In this document: positions 28,771-36,029 of the stretch, piece by piece
Position numbering within the stretch: the first letter of the stretch is position 1
How the letters are laid out: every line of letters begins with the position of its first letter
NCBI GenBank assembly: GCA_047972135.1
Contig: JBKEAJ010000094.1
Span: 1 to 37,612, forward strand
DNA: 37,612 nt
Direction: 5' to 3'
Source of the DNA: JBKEAJ01 sp047972135
Lineage (GTDB): Bacteria; Bacteroidota; Bacteroidia; Bacteroidales; Prolixibacteraceae
The notes under the pieces: model-generated
Seen by the model: the letters and a program-made list of their open reading frames with translations, nothing else
The model's database searches: none
Told to the model about the DNA's origin: nothing
Made by a program: the position numbers and the translations under genes

Positions 28771-30060
28771 TTATTTCAATTCTTCAAAGAAAAATTTCTC
28801 TTCGCCAAAGGCAGGTCGCAAATCGTTTATCCATACCGCATCAGTATTATATTTAGCAAAGAAAGGTCTGCCGACCCAATCTTTAGAGCGTCCTTGTAGA
28901 AATTCGAGTACAAAAACCTTTTCTCCATTAACTTCCGCCTTCCCTTTAATGCAAATTTTTCCCCATTTGCACGACATACTTGGACCTCTCACTGTACGTG
29001 CAAGTCCGCTGACATTACTGTATGCTTCGGCAAATATGTCGTGAGCCTTGTCTAACGACAATGAGAAATAATCTTGAGCTCCCGTATCCCTAGCTATAAA
29101 CATATAATAAGGTATAAGTCCTAGATTGACTTGCATCTTCCACATTTCTGACCAAATCACAGCTTTATCATTAATATTTGTCATTATCGGCGATTGCGTT
29201 CTGATTGTTACTCCCGTACTTCTCAGCTTGCTTATAGCCTGTCGAACGGCTTTTGTTTTTAATGCACGTGGATGGTTGAAATGTGCCATCACATTGACGG
29301 TAAAGCCTGCATTAATCATCTTTTCAAATGATTTTAGTAGCACTCCTGCGTCGGCATCTTCCGTGAAACGATAAGGCCAATACGATAGCACCTTGGTACC
29401 AATCCTTATATTTTGAATATGCCCAAGTTCCGAGCGGTTTGCCAGTAGAAGTTCAAAATATCTATCCAATATTTCAGCTGTCATTGTCATTGGGTCGCCA
29501 CCGGTGAACAATACATCTGTAAGCTGCTTATTTTGTTTAAGATACTCTATCAGCATATTCGGGTCTCGCATAGAGAACTTAAACTCCTGCATGGTAAACT
29601 GAGGCCACCGAAAACAAAATGTACAATAGGCATGGCAAGTTTGACCTTGAGACGGAAAGCACAGAACAGTCTCATTATATTTGTGTTGTAATCCGCGAAG
29701 ATTCTCACCATTGAGTGTCGGAACATTAGCATCCTGCTTGTTGGGATTGGGGTTGAGTGTAAGTCTGATTCTATCGACTATACTGTTCAGTTCATTGCGT
29801 GGGAGTCCTCTTCTAATAGCATCAGACACCTCCATATATTGCACATTATCAAGCATTTTCCGCTGCGGGAAAGTCAGTATAAAAAATGGGTCATTCTCAA
29901 AATTATCCCAATCTATCAGTTCATCAACGACATATTTGTTAGTCCTGAAAGGTAAAACATTTCCAACCACCTCAATGTCATGTTGCTGTTGAGCATTAAG
30001 TTTCTCCATTTGAGGAATATCCTTAAAGTTACGAAGCATGTATGACTTAAAATCTATCAT
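28771..30060 (-). CDS. KamA-family radical SAM protein (lysine 2,3-aminomutase-like)
   Basis: 429 residues. The radical SAM cluster motif is C-x3-C-x2-C: QTCHAYCTFCFRW with Cys142, Cys146 and Cys149. The KamA hallmark VLFTGGDPMTM (about 183-193) follows, then IRIGTKVLSYWPYRF, VNVMAHFNHPRAL and IRTQSPIMTNIND. Family members use SAM and PLP to shift an amino group from C2 to C3 (lysine or glutamate 2,3-aminomutases) or related chemistry. No lysine-fermentation genes are next to it, so the substrate is open. A possible promoter lies upstream around 30120-30160 (minus): TTG, about 20 bases, then TAAACTTTG, one base longer than consensus. The start at 30060 is the only good ATG. Confidence 0.83.
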   Translation of the reverse strand: MIDFKSYMLRNFKDIPQMEKLNAQQQHDIEVVGNVLPFRTNKYVVDELIDWDNFENDPFFILTFPQRKMLDNVQYMEVSDAIRRGLPRNELNSIVDRIRLTLNPNPNKQDANVPTLNGENLRGLQHKYNETVLCFPSQGQTCHAYCTFCFRWPQFTMQEFKFSMRDPNMLIEYLKQNKQLTDVLFTGGDPMTMTAEILDRYFELLLANRSELGHIQNIRIGTKVLSYWPYRFTEDADAGVLLKSFEKMINAGFTVNVMAHFNHPRALKTKAVRQAISKLRSTGVTIRTQSPIMTNINDKAVIWSEMWKMQVNLGLIPYYMFIARDTGAQDYFSLSLDKAHDIFAEAYSNVSGLARTVRGPSMSCKWGKICIKGKAEVNGEKVFVLEFLQGRSKDWVGRPFFAKYNTDAVWINDLRPAFGEEKFFFEELK

Positions 30061-30256
30061 CCCATCTAATGTTTTTGTAATTAAACTCCTAGTAAAGCTA
30101 AAAGCACAAGTTCAGTGCGAACATCACAGCGCCAAAGTTTATAAAGATAGTAAAAATCTGACAACTGCTAAAATTTATTTTTGAGTCAAGATCTCACTTT
30201 TGGCATAACGACCTATGTACAAACTCATTACAGCGACACAAAAAAAGATTAACTCT

Positions 30257-30826
30257 TTATGCAAAAGCTTGATATACAATCAATCCATACACAGCAAAGC
30301 GAATAAAACGGGTAAGAGCATACAAGAGATATTTAGGTTGCGGACAGCCCGTTGCTCCAATAAGAAGACTTGTACCCGAGTATGGAAGAGGTGTAAGAGC
30401 AGCCACAATAATCAGAAACACACCATATTTATGTACTAAGGGCCAATACTTTGCAAAATATTTCTTACGAATAAATCGATAGGTCACCACCTTGTTCAGG
30501 TATCTCCCACATAAAAAAGCGAGATAGCCTGCCACATACGAGATTGTTGCGAGCAATGCTACGTTTGCAATATAAATGCCCACACGACCAAAGCCTGTTG
30601 CCCAAATCATAAACAATTCTGGAGGGATAATACCAAAAAACACCTCCGATAGAATATAAACTCCATAGACATAAAAAGGCTGATTTCCGTGAGCCAACAG
30701 CCAACTTGGGGTCTCAATAGGCATCCACTTCAAAGCCATATACACAAAAAAGAACATAATTATCATCCACAGCAAGCCCTGCAGTGCATTCTTTAATAGA
30801 AATTTTGTGTTCTCGCTCAATGTCAT
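30257..30826 (-). CDS. VTT-domain (DedA-like) inner-membrane protein
   Basis: 189 residues with hydrophobic segments near 15-33, 50-72, 84-105, 131-150 and 170-187. The VTT/SNARE-associated signature is seen as SEVFFGIIPPELFMIWATGF (60-79) and PLPYSGTSLLIGATG (about 148-162), the two re-entrant Pro/Gly loops. Proteins of this group are lipid scramblases or carrier-lipid transporters. It is shorter than E. coli DedA but within the family range. A -7 box is found upstream at 30850-30857. Confidence 0.8.
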   Translation of the reverse strand: MTLSENTKFLLKNALQGLLWMIIMFFFVYMALKWMPIETPSWLLAHGNQPFYVYGVYILSEVFFGIIPPELFMIWATGFGRVGIYIANVALLATISYVAGYLAFLCGRYLNKVVTYRFIRKKYFAKYWPLVHKYGVFLIIVAALTPLPYSGTSLLIGATGCPQPKYLLYALTRFIRFAVYGLIVYQAFA

Positions 30827-30849
30827 TGGTTTTCTATACTTGTTTCCCG

Positions 30850-30857
30850 CAAAGATA
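30850..30857 (-). promoter_or_regulatory. -7 element upstream of the VTT gene
   Basis: Minus strand TATCTTTG, a full match to TAnnTTTG, 23 bases before the ATG at 30826. No TTTG box is found at the preferred distance, so confidence is limited. Confidence 0.4.
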
Positions 30858-30935
30858 CAGATTTTTTATGCTCAACTCGCTTCCAATCAAAATATATACT
30901 TAGTTTGGAAACAAGTTTTGTTGATATTTTGTCTA

Positions 30936-31925
30936 TCACTTGTTGACAATTTTGCTTATCCTCGGCTTTATTTTGTTCCAATACTCCTCCGACAATCTTG
31001 CTCCGTCCATTTCCACAGTATGCGCAGAAATTAGGGAGCCTAAGTCTCCACATTGTTGCAAGGATAAGTTGTTTACCAAGCCATACATAAATCCTGCGGC
31101 GTAAGCATCTCCCGCACCTGTAGTGTCGACAGCATTCACTTTGACCGCTTCAATCTTTAGCTTTTGTTCTCCCGATTTCACCCATGAGCCGTCTTTTCCC
31201 ACTTTCACAACAGCAGTTTCACAAAGTTCGGCAAAGGTATCGAGAGCAATTAGAGGATTGTCACTGCCTGTAAATGCTTTTGCTTCCTCTTCGTTGGCAA
31301 ACAGTATATCAACATATTTAGATAGGGCATCCTTAAAAAAATCGATACTAGCCTCCACCACATTGAAGCTCGCCATGTCCATAGCTATTTTCAGTCCGAG
31401 TGCTTTTGCCCTTTCCAAGAGGTGTTTTATCAGCGGTTCATTAAAAACTAAATATCCCTCTATATATAGGTAGTCGTATTGTCGGAGAATATCGTCGTTG
31501 ATGTCCTTTGGAGACAGGTGTGTAGCAGCCCCCAAATAGGTTGCAAAAGTACGTTCAGAATCGGGCGTGATAAATGTTATTGCACGTCCTGTATTTGTGC
31601 TGTCGACACTTAGGTGTGCATTCACCTTGCTTGCAAGCATCTCATTTTTATATGTTTCTCCAAGTTTGTCCTTCCCGATTTTCCCTATAAATCCACAGTC
31701 GGCACCAAGTTTAGCTATTGCATTGATGGTATTTCCCGCACTACCGCCGCCGGCAAGTTGCATATCAAGATGTTTAGCAGCTTCGATTATTTCTTTTGAT
31801 TTGTCGGCTTCCACCAAAGTCATACTTCCCGGCAGGAGGTCAAACTGTTCAAGGATTTTATTATCAGGAGTTTTAAACAGAAAGTCCATCAAGGCACTGC
31901 CTGCACCCACAATCTTTTTTGTCAT
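30936..31925 (-). CDS. PfkB-family sugar/nucleoside kinase (adenosine kinase-like)
   Basis: 329 residues. PfkB fold: MTKKIVGAGSALMDFLFK at the start, LAGGGSAGNTINAIAKLG (58-74, the first PfkB signature that binds the sugar), GFIGKIGKDKLGE (78-90), and the second signature VDTTGAGDAYAAGFMYG (266-282) with the catalytic base Asp273 and the anion hole. The segment ITFITPDSERTFATYLGA is characteristic of the adenosine kinase-like branch in bacteria. It phosphorylates a ribose- or fructose-type hydroxyl with ATP; adenosine, inosine-guanosine or a hexose are possible. It diverges from the tRNA-Asn gene. Confidence 0.88.
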   Translation of the reverse strand: MTKKIVGAGSALMDFLFKTPDNKILEQFDLLPGSMTLVEADKSKEIIEAAKHLDMQLAGGGSAGNTINAIAKLGADCGFIGKIGKDKLGETYKNEMLASKVNAHLSVDSTNTGRAITFITPDSERTFATYLGAATHLSPKDINDDILRQYDYLYIEGYLVFNEPLIKHLLERAKALGLKIAMDMASFNVVEASIDFFKDALSKYVDILFANEEEAKAFTGSDNPLIALDTFAELCETAVVKVGKDGSWVKSGEQKLKIEAVKVNAVDTTGAGDAYAAGFMYGLVNNLSLQQCGDLGSLISAHTVEMDGARLSEEYWNKIKPRISKIVNK

Positions 31926-31974
31926 CTTAGTGTATTTTTCGTGCTAAGATACTTTTTTATTTGGATATAAGTAT

Positions 31975-31982
31975 TATCTTTG
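31975..31982 (+). promoter_or_regulatory. -7 element upstream of tRNA-Asn
   Basis: TATCTTTG matches TAnnTTTG, 41 bases before the tRNA, leaving room for a 5' leader removed by RNase P. The -33 region is a T-run, not a clean TTTG. Confidence 0.5.
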
Positions 31983-32023
31983 CATCGTCTTTTTCGGAAG
32001 GCATAGATAATAAGGAAGAAAAT

Positions 32024-32097
32024 TCCTCAGTAGCTCAGTTGGTTAGAGCGGCGGACTGTTAATCCGTAGGTCGTAGGTTCAAGTCCTACCTGAGGAG
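32024..32097 (+). tRNA. tRNA-Asn (GTT)
   Basis: 74 bases. Acceptor arms TCCTCAG (32024-32030) and CTGAGGA (32090-32096) pair fully, with discriminator G at 32097. The D-arm AGCTCAGTTGGTTAGAGC and the T-arm with GGTTCAAGTCC are standard. The anticodon loop reads CTGTTAA with anticodon GTT (32058-32060). CCA is not encoded. A terminator follows at 32134. The 3' end was not seen duplicated downstream, so use as an integration site is unproven. Confidence 0.96.
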
Positions 32098-32133
32098 CAA
32101 ACGACTAGTACACCATCCGGTCAAAAGCATACA

Positions 32134-32169
32134 AAGTCCTGTAAAACATCAGTTTTGCAGGACTTTTTT
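32134..32169 (+). terminator. Terminator after tRNA-Asn
   Basis: Arms AAGTCCTGTAAAAC (32134-32147) and GTTTTGCAGGACTT (32152-32165) pair over 14 positions with one G-T wobble around the loop ATCA, followed by a T-run. It also faces the end of the tssP-like remnant on the other strand. Confidence 0.88.
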
Positions 32170-32478
32170 ATTTTCGGTAGACAACGAAAGGACACGAAAA
32201 GTGGATATTCCGGAGCAAACTGCCCCCCCAAAATAAGAAAATCTGGAATTGATTTTTAATATGCCATTCTGGCAGATACTGACCCACCCACGATTTTAGT
32301 TCTTCGTTCCTTTGGTATAAACTATCAAAAGAATGATATGGCTGGAAAAACAAAAAGAATGAGTCAAATAAAACAAACACCAACAACTACCAAATGTAGC
32401 CAGCGAAAACAGCACCACTACATAGGCAAATCCAATCATCTGCTCTTTCTTATTCTTATATGATTTTTGCTCTGCCAT
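32168..32478 (-). pseudogene. TssP-like T6SS membrane protein remnant (frameshifted)
   Basis: The frame from 32478 reads MAEQKSYKNKKEQMIGFAYV, then a transmembrane stretch VVLFSLATFGSCWCLFYLTH, and breaks after HSF into a short unrelated tail ending at 32296. In the next frame the protein resumes as FFQPYHSFDSLYQRNEELKS and continues to 32168. The break sits in a T-rich run near 32345-32360. A short cytoplasmic head with one membrane helix, directly downstream of tssO (6 bases), suits TssP of Bacteroidota T6SS, but the joined protein is shorter than expected and the match is by position and topology only. Probably truncated as well as frameshifted. Confidence 0.45.
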
Positions 32479-32484
32479 ATCTGA

Positions 32485-32982
32485 TTATCTGTTAATTGTT
32501 ATCCCACCGATAGTGAGTTTTCGTGATGCCTGTGAGTTATCTTCAACGCATTTATCCAAATCTCGCTTTATCATATCTACATCAATGGTAGCTTGACGTA
32601 TTGAATCTTTAACTCCTAAGAACCCATTATACTCTGTTATCAGCTTTTGGTATAATCTCACATCTTTACTGCTCATTCCATCCATATAGGATGAAATCTG
32701 CTGTTTACGGGTGCTGACGGCATTCAGGAGCTCTACATCGTTCAGATTTGTGTTAAATCCTATTGTGTAGCTGAATAGTGTATCTACCTTACTCACCAAC
32801 TCCAATTGTTGAACGTAAATCTTATCGTATTCTTGTGTCTTTTCTACTATGCGGTTCACTTCCACTTTATTTGTTTGTACATAGCAGAAGAATATTAGCA
32901 CACCTAGCAATACACTTGCTATGAGATAGCCTGAGAATTTTAAGTAGGCATTAGTTACTTTCTTGTGATTTTTTGCTTTCAT
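32485..32982 (-). CDS. T6SS transmembrane protein TssO-like
   Basis: 165 residues: basic N-terminus MKAKNHKKVTNAYLKFSGYL, a single membrane helix (about 17-33, YLIASVLLGVLIFFCYV), then a helical periplasmic part (IVEKTQEYDKIYVQQLELVS; SKDVRLYQKLITEYNGFLGV) ending with a coiled region and CVEDNSQ. This is the layout of TssO, one of the proteins that replace the usual membrane complex parts in the Bacteroidota T6SS. The other tss genes are not in the window, so this is an isolated piece or the edge of a decayed locus. The open frame itself is intact. Confidence 0.6.
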   Translation of the reverse strand: MKAKNHKKVTNAYLKFSGYLIASVLLGVLIFFCYVQTNKVEVNRIVEKTQEYDKIYVQQLELVSKVDTLFSYTIGFNTNLNDVELLNAVSTRKQQISSYMDGMSSKDVRLYQKLITEYNGFLGVKDSIRQATIDVDMIKRDLDKCVEDNSQASRKLTIGGITINR

Positions 32983-33006
32983 AGAGTTTGGTTGTGTAAT
33001 AACTGT

Positions 33007-34281
33007 TTATTTGGATTTGATGTTTAACTTTTCTAGATTTTCTTTTGACTTTTCTATACGTTCGATTGGTGCATAGTAATAATCGAGTCCGAGTTCAAAC
33101 TCAAGAGTGAACACATATCTATGCAGGTTGCGGTCAATACCTAACAGTTCATTCATTTCATATCGTTGAGACTCTCCATTATCGAATACAATATCAACAT
33201 GGTAGTTATCATTTTCATTTAAATAGTCAGAAAAAACTCTTATGGGCTGTTGTTGTTCTATGGCATTCCCCAAATATTGTTCACAATTGCTATCATCTGA
33301 AAATTCTCTGTAATTAAGGTCATTGCAATATTCGGAAAAACGATGTATTTTATATGGTAAAACTTCATAGTTCGAACGAATTCTATATATAAAAAGTGGT
33401 AATACTGAAGGAGAAAAAATCCAAATGCTGTGGCAATCTCCATTTGCACAATCGCGCTCTAATGACCTAAGCCCCTTTTTGGTGCTTATGTCTCTATATC
33501 TCAGCATTCTTCCGTGTAATAAACTATCATATATTTGTTTGTATGAATTTTTATACCTTAATCTTTCATGTCCAGAATAGTAAATTGAATCATAATTGGT
33601 AACAAAATAAGAATTTCCATCTAATTGTTCAAGCATTACCCTCTTTTTTTCTGTTACAACAGTACCGTTCGCATACTTTCTTGTGTTAATGATTTCTTCA
33701 TTGGGATATCCAATATTAATGTGCTTTAACTCATCGAAATAGCTCACTTTATTTGTGTCTGTTTCATTCCAAAAGCAATTCTTAAGCAGTGAAACCATTT
33801 TGCCGAATTCATCATAAATTTGAGCTGTGTTAAGGAGTTGTGTTGTATCCCCTTCTTCTCCATTTACTATAGACTCTAATCTTAAGTGATATTTCTCTTT
33901 AAAAAAACTCAAATCATAAAACCATTCTAGTCGTACGCTTTGAACTTTATTATTTTTATCACATGACAGGAACAATACAGAATCTATTGAAACTAAATTT
34001 CCAATATTATTATAATAATAGGTGTGCACCCGATCCGGGTAAGGAGAGCCATAATCAGGTTGGAAACTTTCAGTCTTAATAAGGCAATGTTTCTCAAAAG
34101 AATGATCCACTTTGCATATCTGAACACCATTATGCACTAAGCTAATACTCTTAATTGAATGCTCTTTTATTGAAGAATAATTTCCAGTAACTATTTGCCC
34201 CAATTCTTCATTTGACAATTGAGATTTTGCTGAAAACGTTATGAATAAACAATACGTTAAAAAAATTATACGCCTCATCAT
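33007..34281 (-). CDS. Secreted hypothetical protein in the T6SS-like segment
   Basis: 424 residues. MMRRIIFLTYCLFITFSAKS is a signal peptide (cleavage after about residue 20, before QLS). The rest is rich in beta-strand and aromatic residues with no catalytic motif recognised. It includes repeated Y/N-rich strands (HTYYYNNIGNLVSIDSVLFL and ETDTNKVSYFDELKH), loosely like the YD-type or hypothetical lipoprotein repeats in Bacteroidota, and ends EKSKENLEKLNIKSK. The gene sits between the tssO-like gene and the long inverted repeat. An effector, immunity or surface role is only a guess from position. ATG at 34281 or 34278 is equally possible. Confidence 0.55.
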   Translation of the reverse strand: MMRRIIFLTYCLFITFSAKSQLSNEELGQIVTGNYSSIKEHSIKSISLVHNGVQICKVDHSFEKHCLIKTESFQPDYGSPYPDRVHTYYYNNIGNLVSIDSVLFLSCDKNNKVQSVRLEWFYDLSFFKEKYHLRLESIVNGEEGDTTQLLNTAQIYDEFGKMVSLLKNCFWNETDTNKVSYFDELKHINIGYPNEEIINTRKYANGTVVTEKKRVMLEQLDGNSYFVTNYDSIYYSGHERLRYKNSYKQIYDSLLHGRMLRYRDISTKKGLRSLERDCANGDCHSIWIFSPSVLPLFIYRIRSNYEVLPYKIHRFSEYCNDLNYREFSDDSNCEQYLGNAIEQQQPIRVFSDYLNENDNYHVDIVFDNGESQRYEMNELLGIDRNLHRYVFTLEFELGLDYYYAPIERIEKSKENLEKLNIKSK

Positions 34282-34674
34282 TTGTCAAAAAATATATTAT
34301 TTATACAATCAATAAGTATGCTCATTACTAAAGTTTGCTGAACACTAGGGAGTGTAATCTAAACTCTGTCTGGTTATTTTTCTTTTCGACTTCAAAAATA
34401 CATTTTTTTTTGAGAACCAATTTCTAAAAGCTTATTTAAGTGAGTATTCAGGTTCTGTCAAGGGCGACCTGTGTTGCGCCTGCGGCAGGTCGTTTATATA
34501 CCCTTGACGGGTTCTGAATACGGCTTTTCTTTGCTTTTAGTCATTGGTTCTTACAACTCCAAGTTAAATCTCCCCTCAAACTCTTACTGAATGGAGAACC
34601 TCCGGTTCATGTATGTCAAATTGTCTTCGACAATAAAAGTAATAGAATTAATAACTAAAAACGGTCAACCTTAT
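34282..34674. other. Non-coding gap holding a long inverted repeat
   Basis: No gene was seen in these 393 bases. The middle part is a long imperfect inverted repeat (34413-34551, listed separately). The flanks are plain A/T-rich sequence; 34552-34674 has no feature I can name. Confidence 0.6.
34413..34551. repeat. Long imperfect inverted repeat, about 60-base arms
   Basis: Nested matches between left and right arms: AGAACCAAT-TTCTAAAAGC (34413-34431) against GCTTTTAGTC-ATTGGTTCT (34533-34551); GTATTCAG (34444-34451) against CTGAATAC (34514-34521); TGTCAAGGG (34456-34464) against CCCTTGACG (34501-34509); CGACCTG (34465-34471) against CAGGTCG (34486-34492). The loop is GC-rich (TGTTGCGCCTGCGG). 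Folded, it makes a very long hairpin with bulges. No open frame lies inside. It resembles a small non-autonomous element with terminal inverted repeats or a large terminator. Confidence 0.7.
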
Positions 34675-35308
34675 TCAGGGATTGACACTTTGCACACAAA
34701 CAATCTCATTTGCAATTTCTGTTTCATTATCGTTTTCATCAATATGAAAAACTATTAATTGTAATTCTTCTCCCGGTAATACTCCACTCGTTGTAGCTTT
34801 CAACCAAATTTTATCTCCGGGATTATATTCGTCACGTTCTTCATCCAGACTATCACATTCTTGTTCACCATCTTCTACATTCATATTTGTTTTCCATACC
34901 AAACTCGTTATGCAGATTTCTTCAACGGGGTCTACAATAGGTGCTACAACCGGTTGCAAAAGTCCCAGGATTATGCTCTTGAAGATGGTCTTTAATTTTT
35001 ATCTGTACCCCTCCATAAGCACACATTATAGTGGAATCCTCAATCAATGCTGGTGCATCCTGTACGATTAAATCTCCTGTATTTTGCCAATCTTGCGGAG
35101 ATATAACTGCCATACAAGGTGATGATTGCCATGTACTCTTTTTGCAATTTCCTTTGAACATCAAATTCAGCTTACTTTTATCATTAGCATTGGCAAATAA
35201 CTTATCCTGCAACTTTATCTCGTTAGATATTACCTTTAATTCACCTTCGGGATTAGTACATAGTTGGCACTCTAATTTTGCACCATCACATATATAAATT
35301 TTACCCAT
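34675..35308 (-). pseudogene. DUF4280 PAAR-like T6SS protein, frameshifted before its C-terminal extension
   Basis: The first frame (start 35308) is a DUF4280/PAAR-like domain: MGKIYICDGAKLECQLCTN, FKGNCKKSTWQSSPCMAVIS, TIMCAYGGVQIKIKDHLQEH, then it runs into a wrong tail after HNPGTFATG and stops near 34922. In the next frame, from a GGG near 34965, the protein continues as LLQPVVAPIVDPVEEICITS and SGVLPGEELQLIVFHIDEND, ending at 34675. Removing one G joins the two. PAAR-like proteins tip the T6SS spike, and C-terminal extensions carry or bind effectors. The extension has an Ig-like/beta-strand look and no known toxin motif. Either a real pseudogene or a base error. Confidence 0.7.
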
Positions 35309-35379
35309 TGTCTTGTCTTTTAGTTTGAAGCTAAATCAGCACTCTCACCCCCTATTCAAAACACTAACAACAAGATTCT

Positions 35380-35841
35380 TCACGACCTCCATTTCCTCAG
35401 TCTTGCTAGTGGCAATATAAAGCGTAACACTTGAATTTCGATATTCTTTTGCTCAATGCGCTTTTCGTTGATTGCATAACCTTGCACAAGGTAATCCTTC
35501 AATCGTTGAGTAGCCCAGATTCGGAATTGAGTTCTTTGTTTTGATTTCACTCGGTAACCGATGGATATGATTACATCAAGGTTGTATAATTTGACGTCTT
35601 TATATTGCTCCTTTCCTTTAATGGCGCCATGTTGAGTGGTATGCCGGAAATTCTGGCATGCCACTTTCTCTTTAAGTTATTCCTTCTTAAAAATGTTTCG
35701 TATATGCTCTGTAATAGTGCGCCTATTTTTCCCAAATAACTCTGCCATTTGTGCCTGACTCAACCATACAGTATACTCATCAAACTGAACTTGAACTTCA
35801 GCTCTACCATCCTCCAACTGATATATTTCTATTTCCTTCAT
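35380..35841 (-). pseudogene. RhuM-family protein, broken (internal stop)
   Basis: From the ATG at 35841 the frame reads MKEIEIYQLEDGRAEVQVQF, then TVWLSQAQMAELFGKNRRTI with a helix-turn-helix-like segment, IFKKE and an in-frame TAA at 35677-35679 (54 codons; family members have Glu-Leu here). The frame reopens with LKEKVACQNFRHTTQHGAIK and YNLDVIISIGYRVKSKQRTQ, WATQRLKDYLVQGYAINEKR, then departs from the family after IEIQVLRFI. Family members are about 330 residues, so the C-terminal two-thirds is missing. RhuM proteins are phage/island-associated and of unknown biochemistry. A hairpin at 35890-35916 lies just upstream. Confidence 0.75.
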
Positions 35842-35889
35842 TACAATTATTTTTCAAGGTTCCACTATTCACAAAATTTACGACAACTC

Positions 35890-35923
35890 CAACTACCGAA
35901 TATTTTTCGGTAGTTGCATTTTT
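35890..35923. terminator. Hairpin upstream of rhuM remnant and recQ
   Basis: Perfect 11-base arms CAACTACCGAA (35890-35900) and TTCGGTAGTTG (35906-35916) around TATTT; the plus strand continues CATTTTTTAC. It could be a plus-strand terminator, although no plus-strand gene ends here, or an operator in front of rhuM, 49 bases before its ATG. Confidence 0.5.
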
Positions 35924-36017
35924 TACAACAACCACTCCCGCCTGCAAGTTACAAATCCTACTCCACAAAGAAAAACAATGTTTCTCGGCTCTGCTCTTTA
36001 TTTATTCAAAAAAACAA

Positions 36018-36025
36018 TACCTTTG
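36018..36025 (+). promoter_or_regulatory. -7 element just before recQ
   Basis: TACCTTTG matches TAnnTTTG but ends only 4 bases before the chosen ATG at 36030. A transcript from it would be leaderless or start inside the gene, so either a later start is used or the match is chance. Confidence 0.35.
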
Positions 36026-36029
36026 TAAG

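Noticed and set aside
32080..32100. tRNA-Asn 3' end as an integration site for the T6SS-like segment
   Set aside because: I looked for a second copy of GGTTCAAGTCC / CTACCTGAGGAG downstream and saw none in the window, and there is no integrase gene here. Kept only as an idea under findings.
34940..34970. Programmed ribosomal frameshift in the DUF4280 gene
   Set aside because: The join needs a shift in the direction of one skipped base at CCTGGGACT; there is no known slippery heptamer, no stop codon directly at the site and no clear stimulatory structure. Mutation or base error is simpler.
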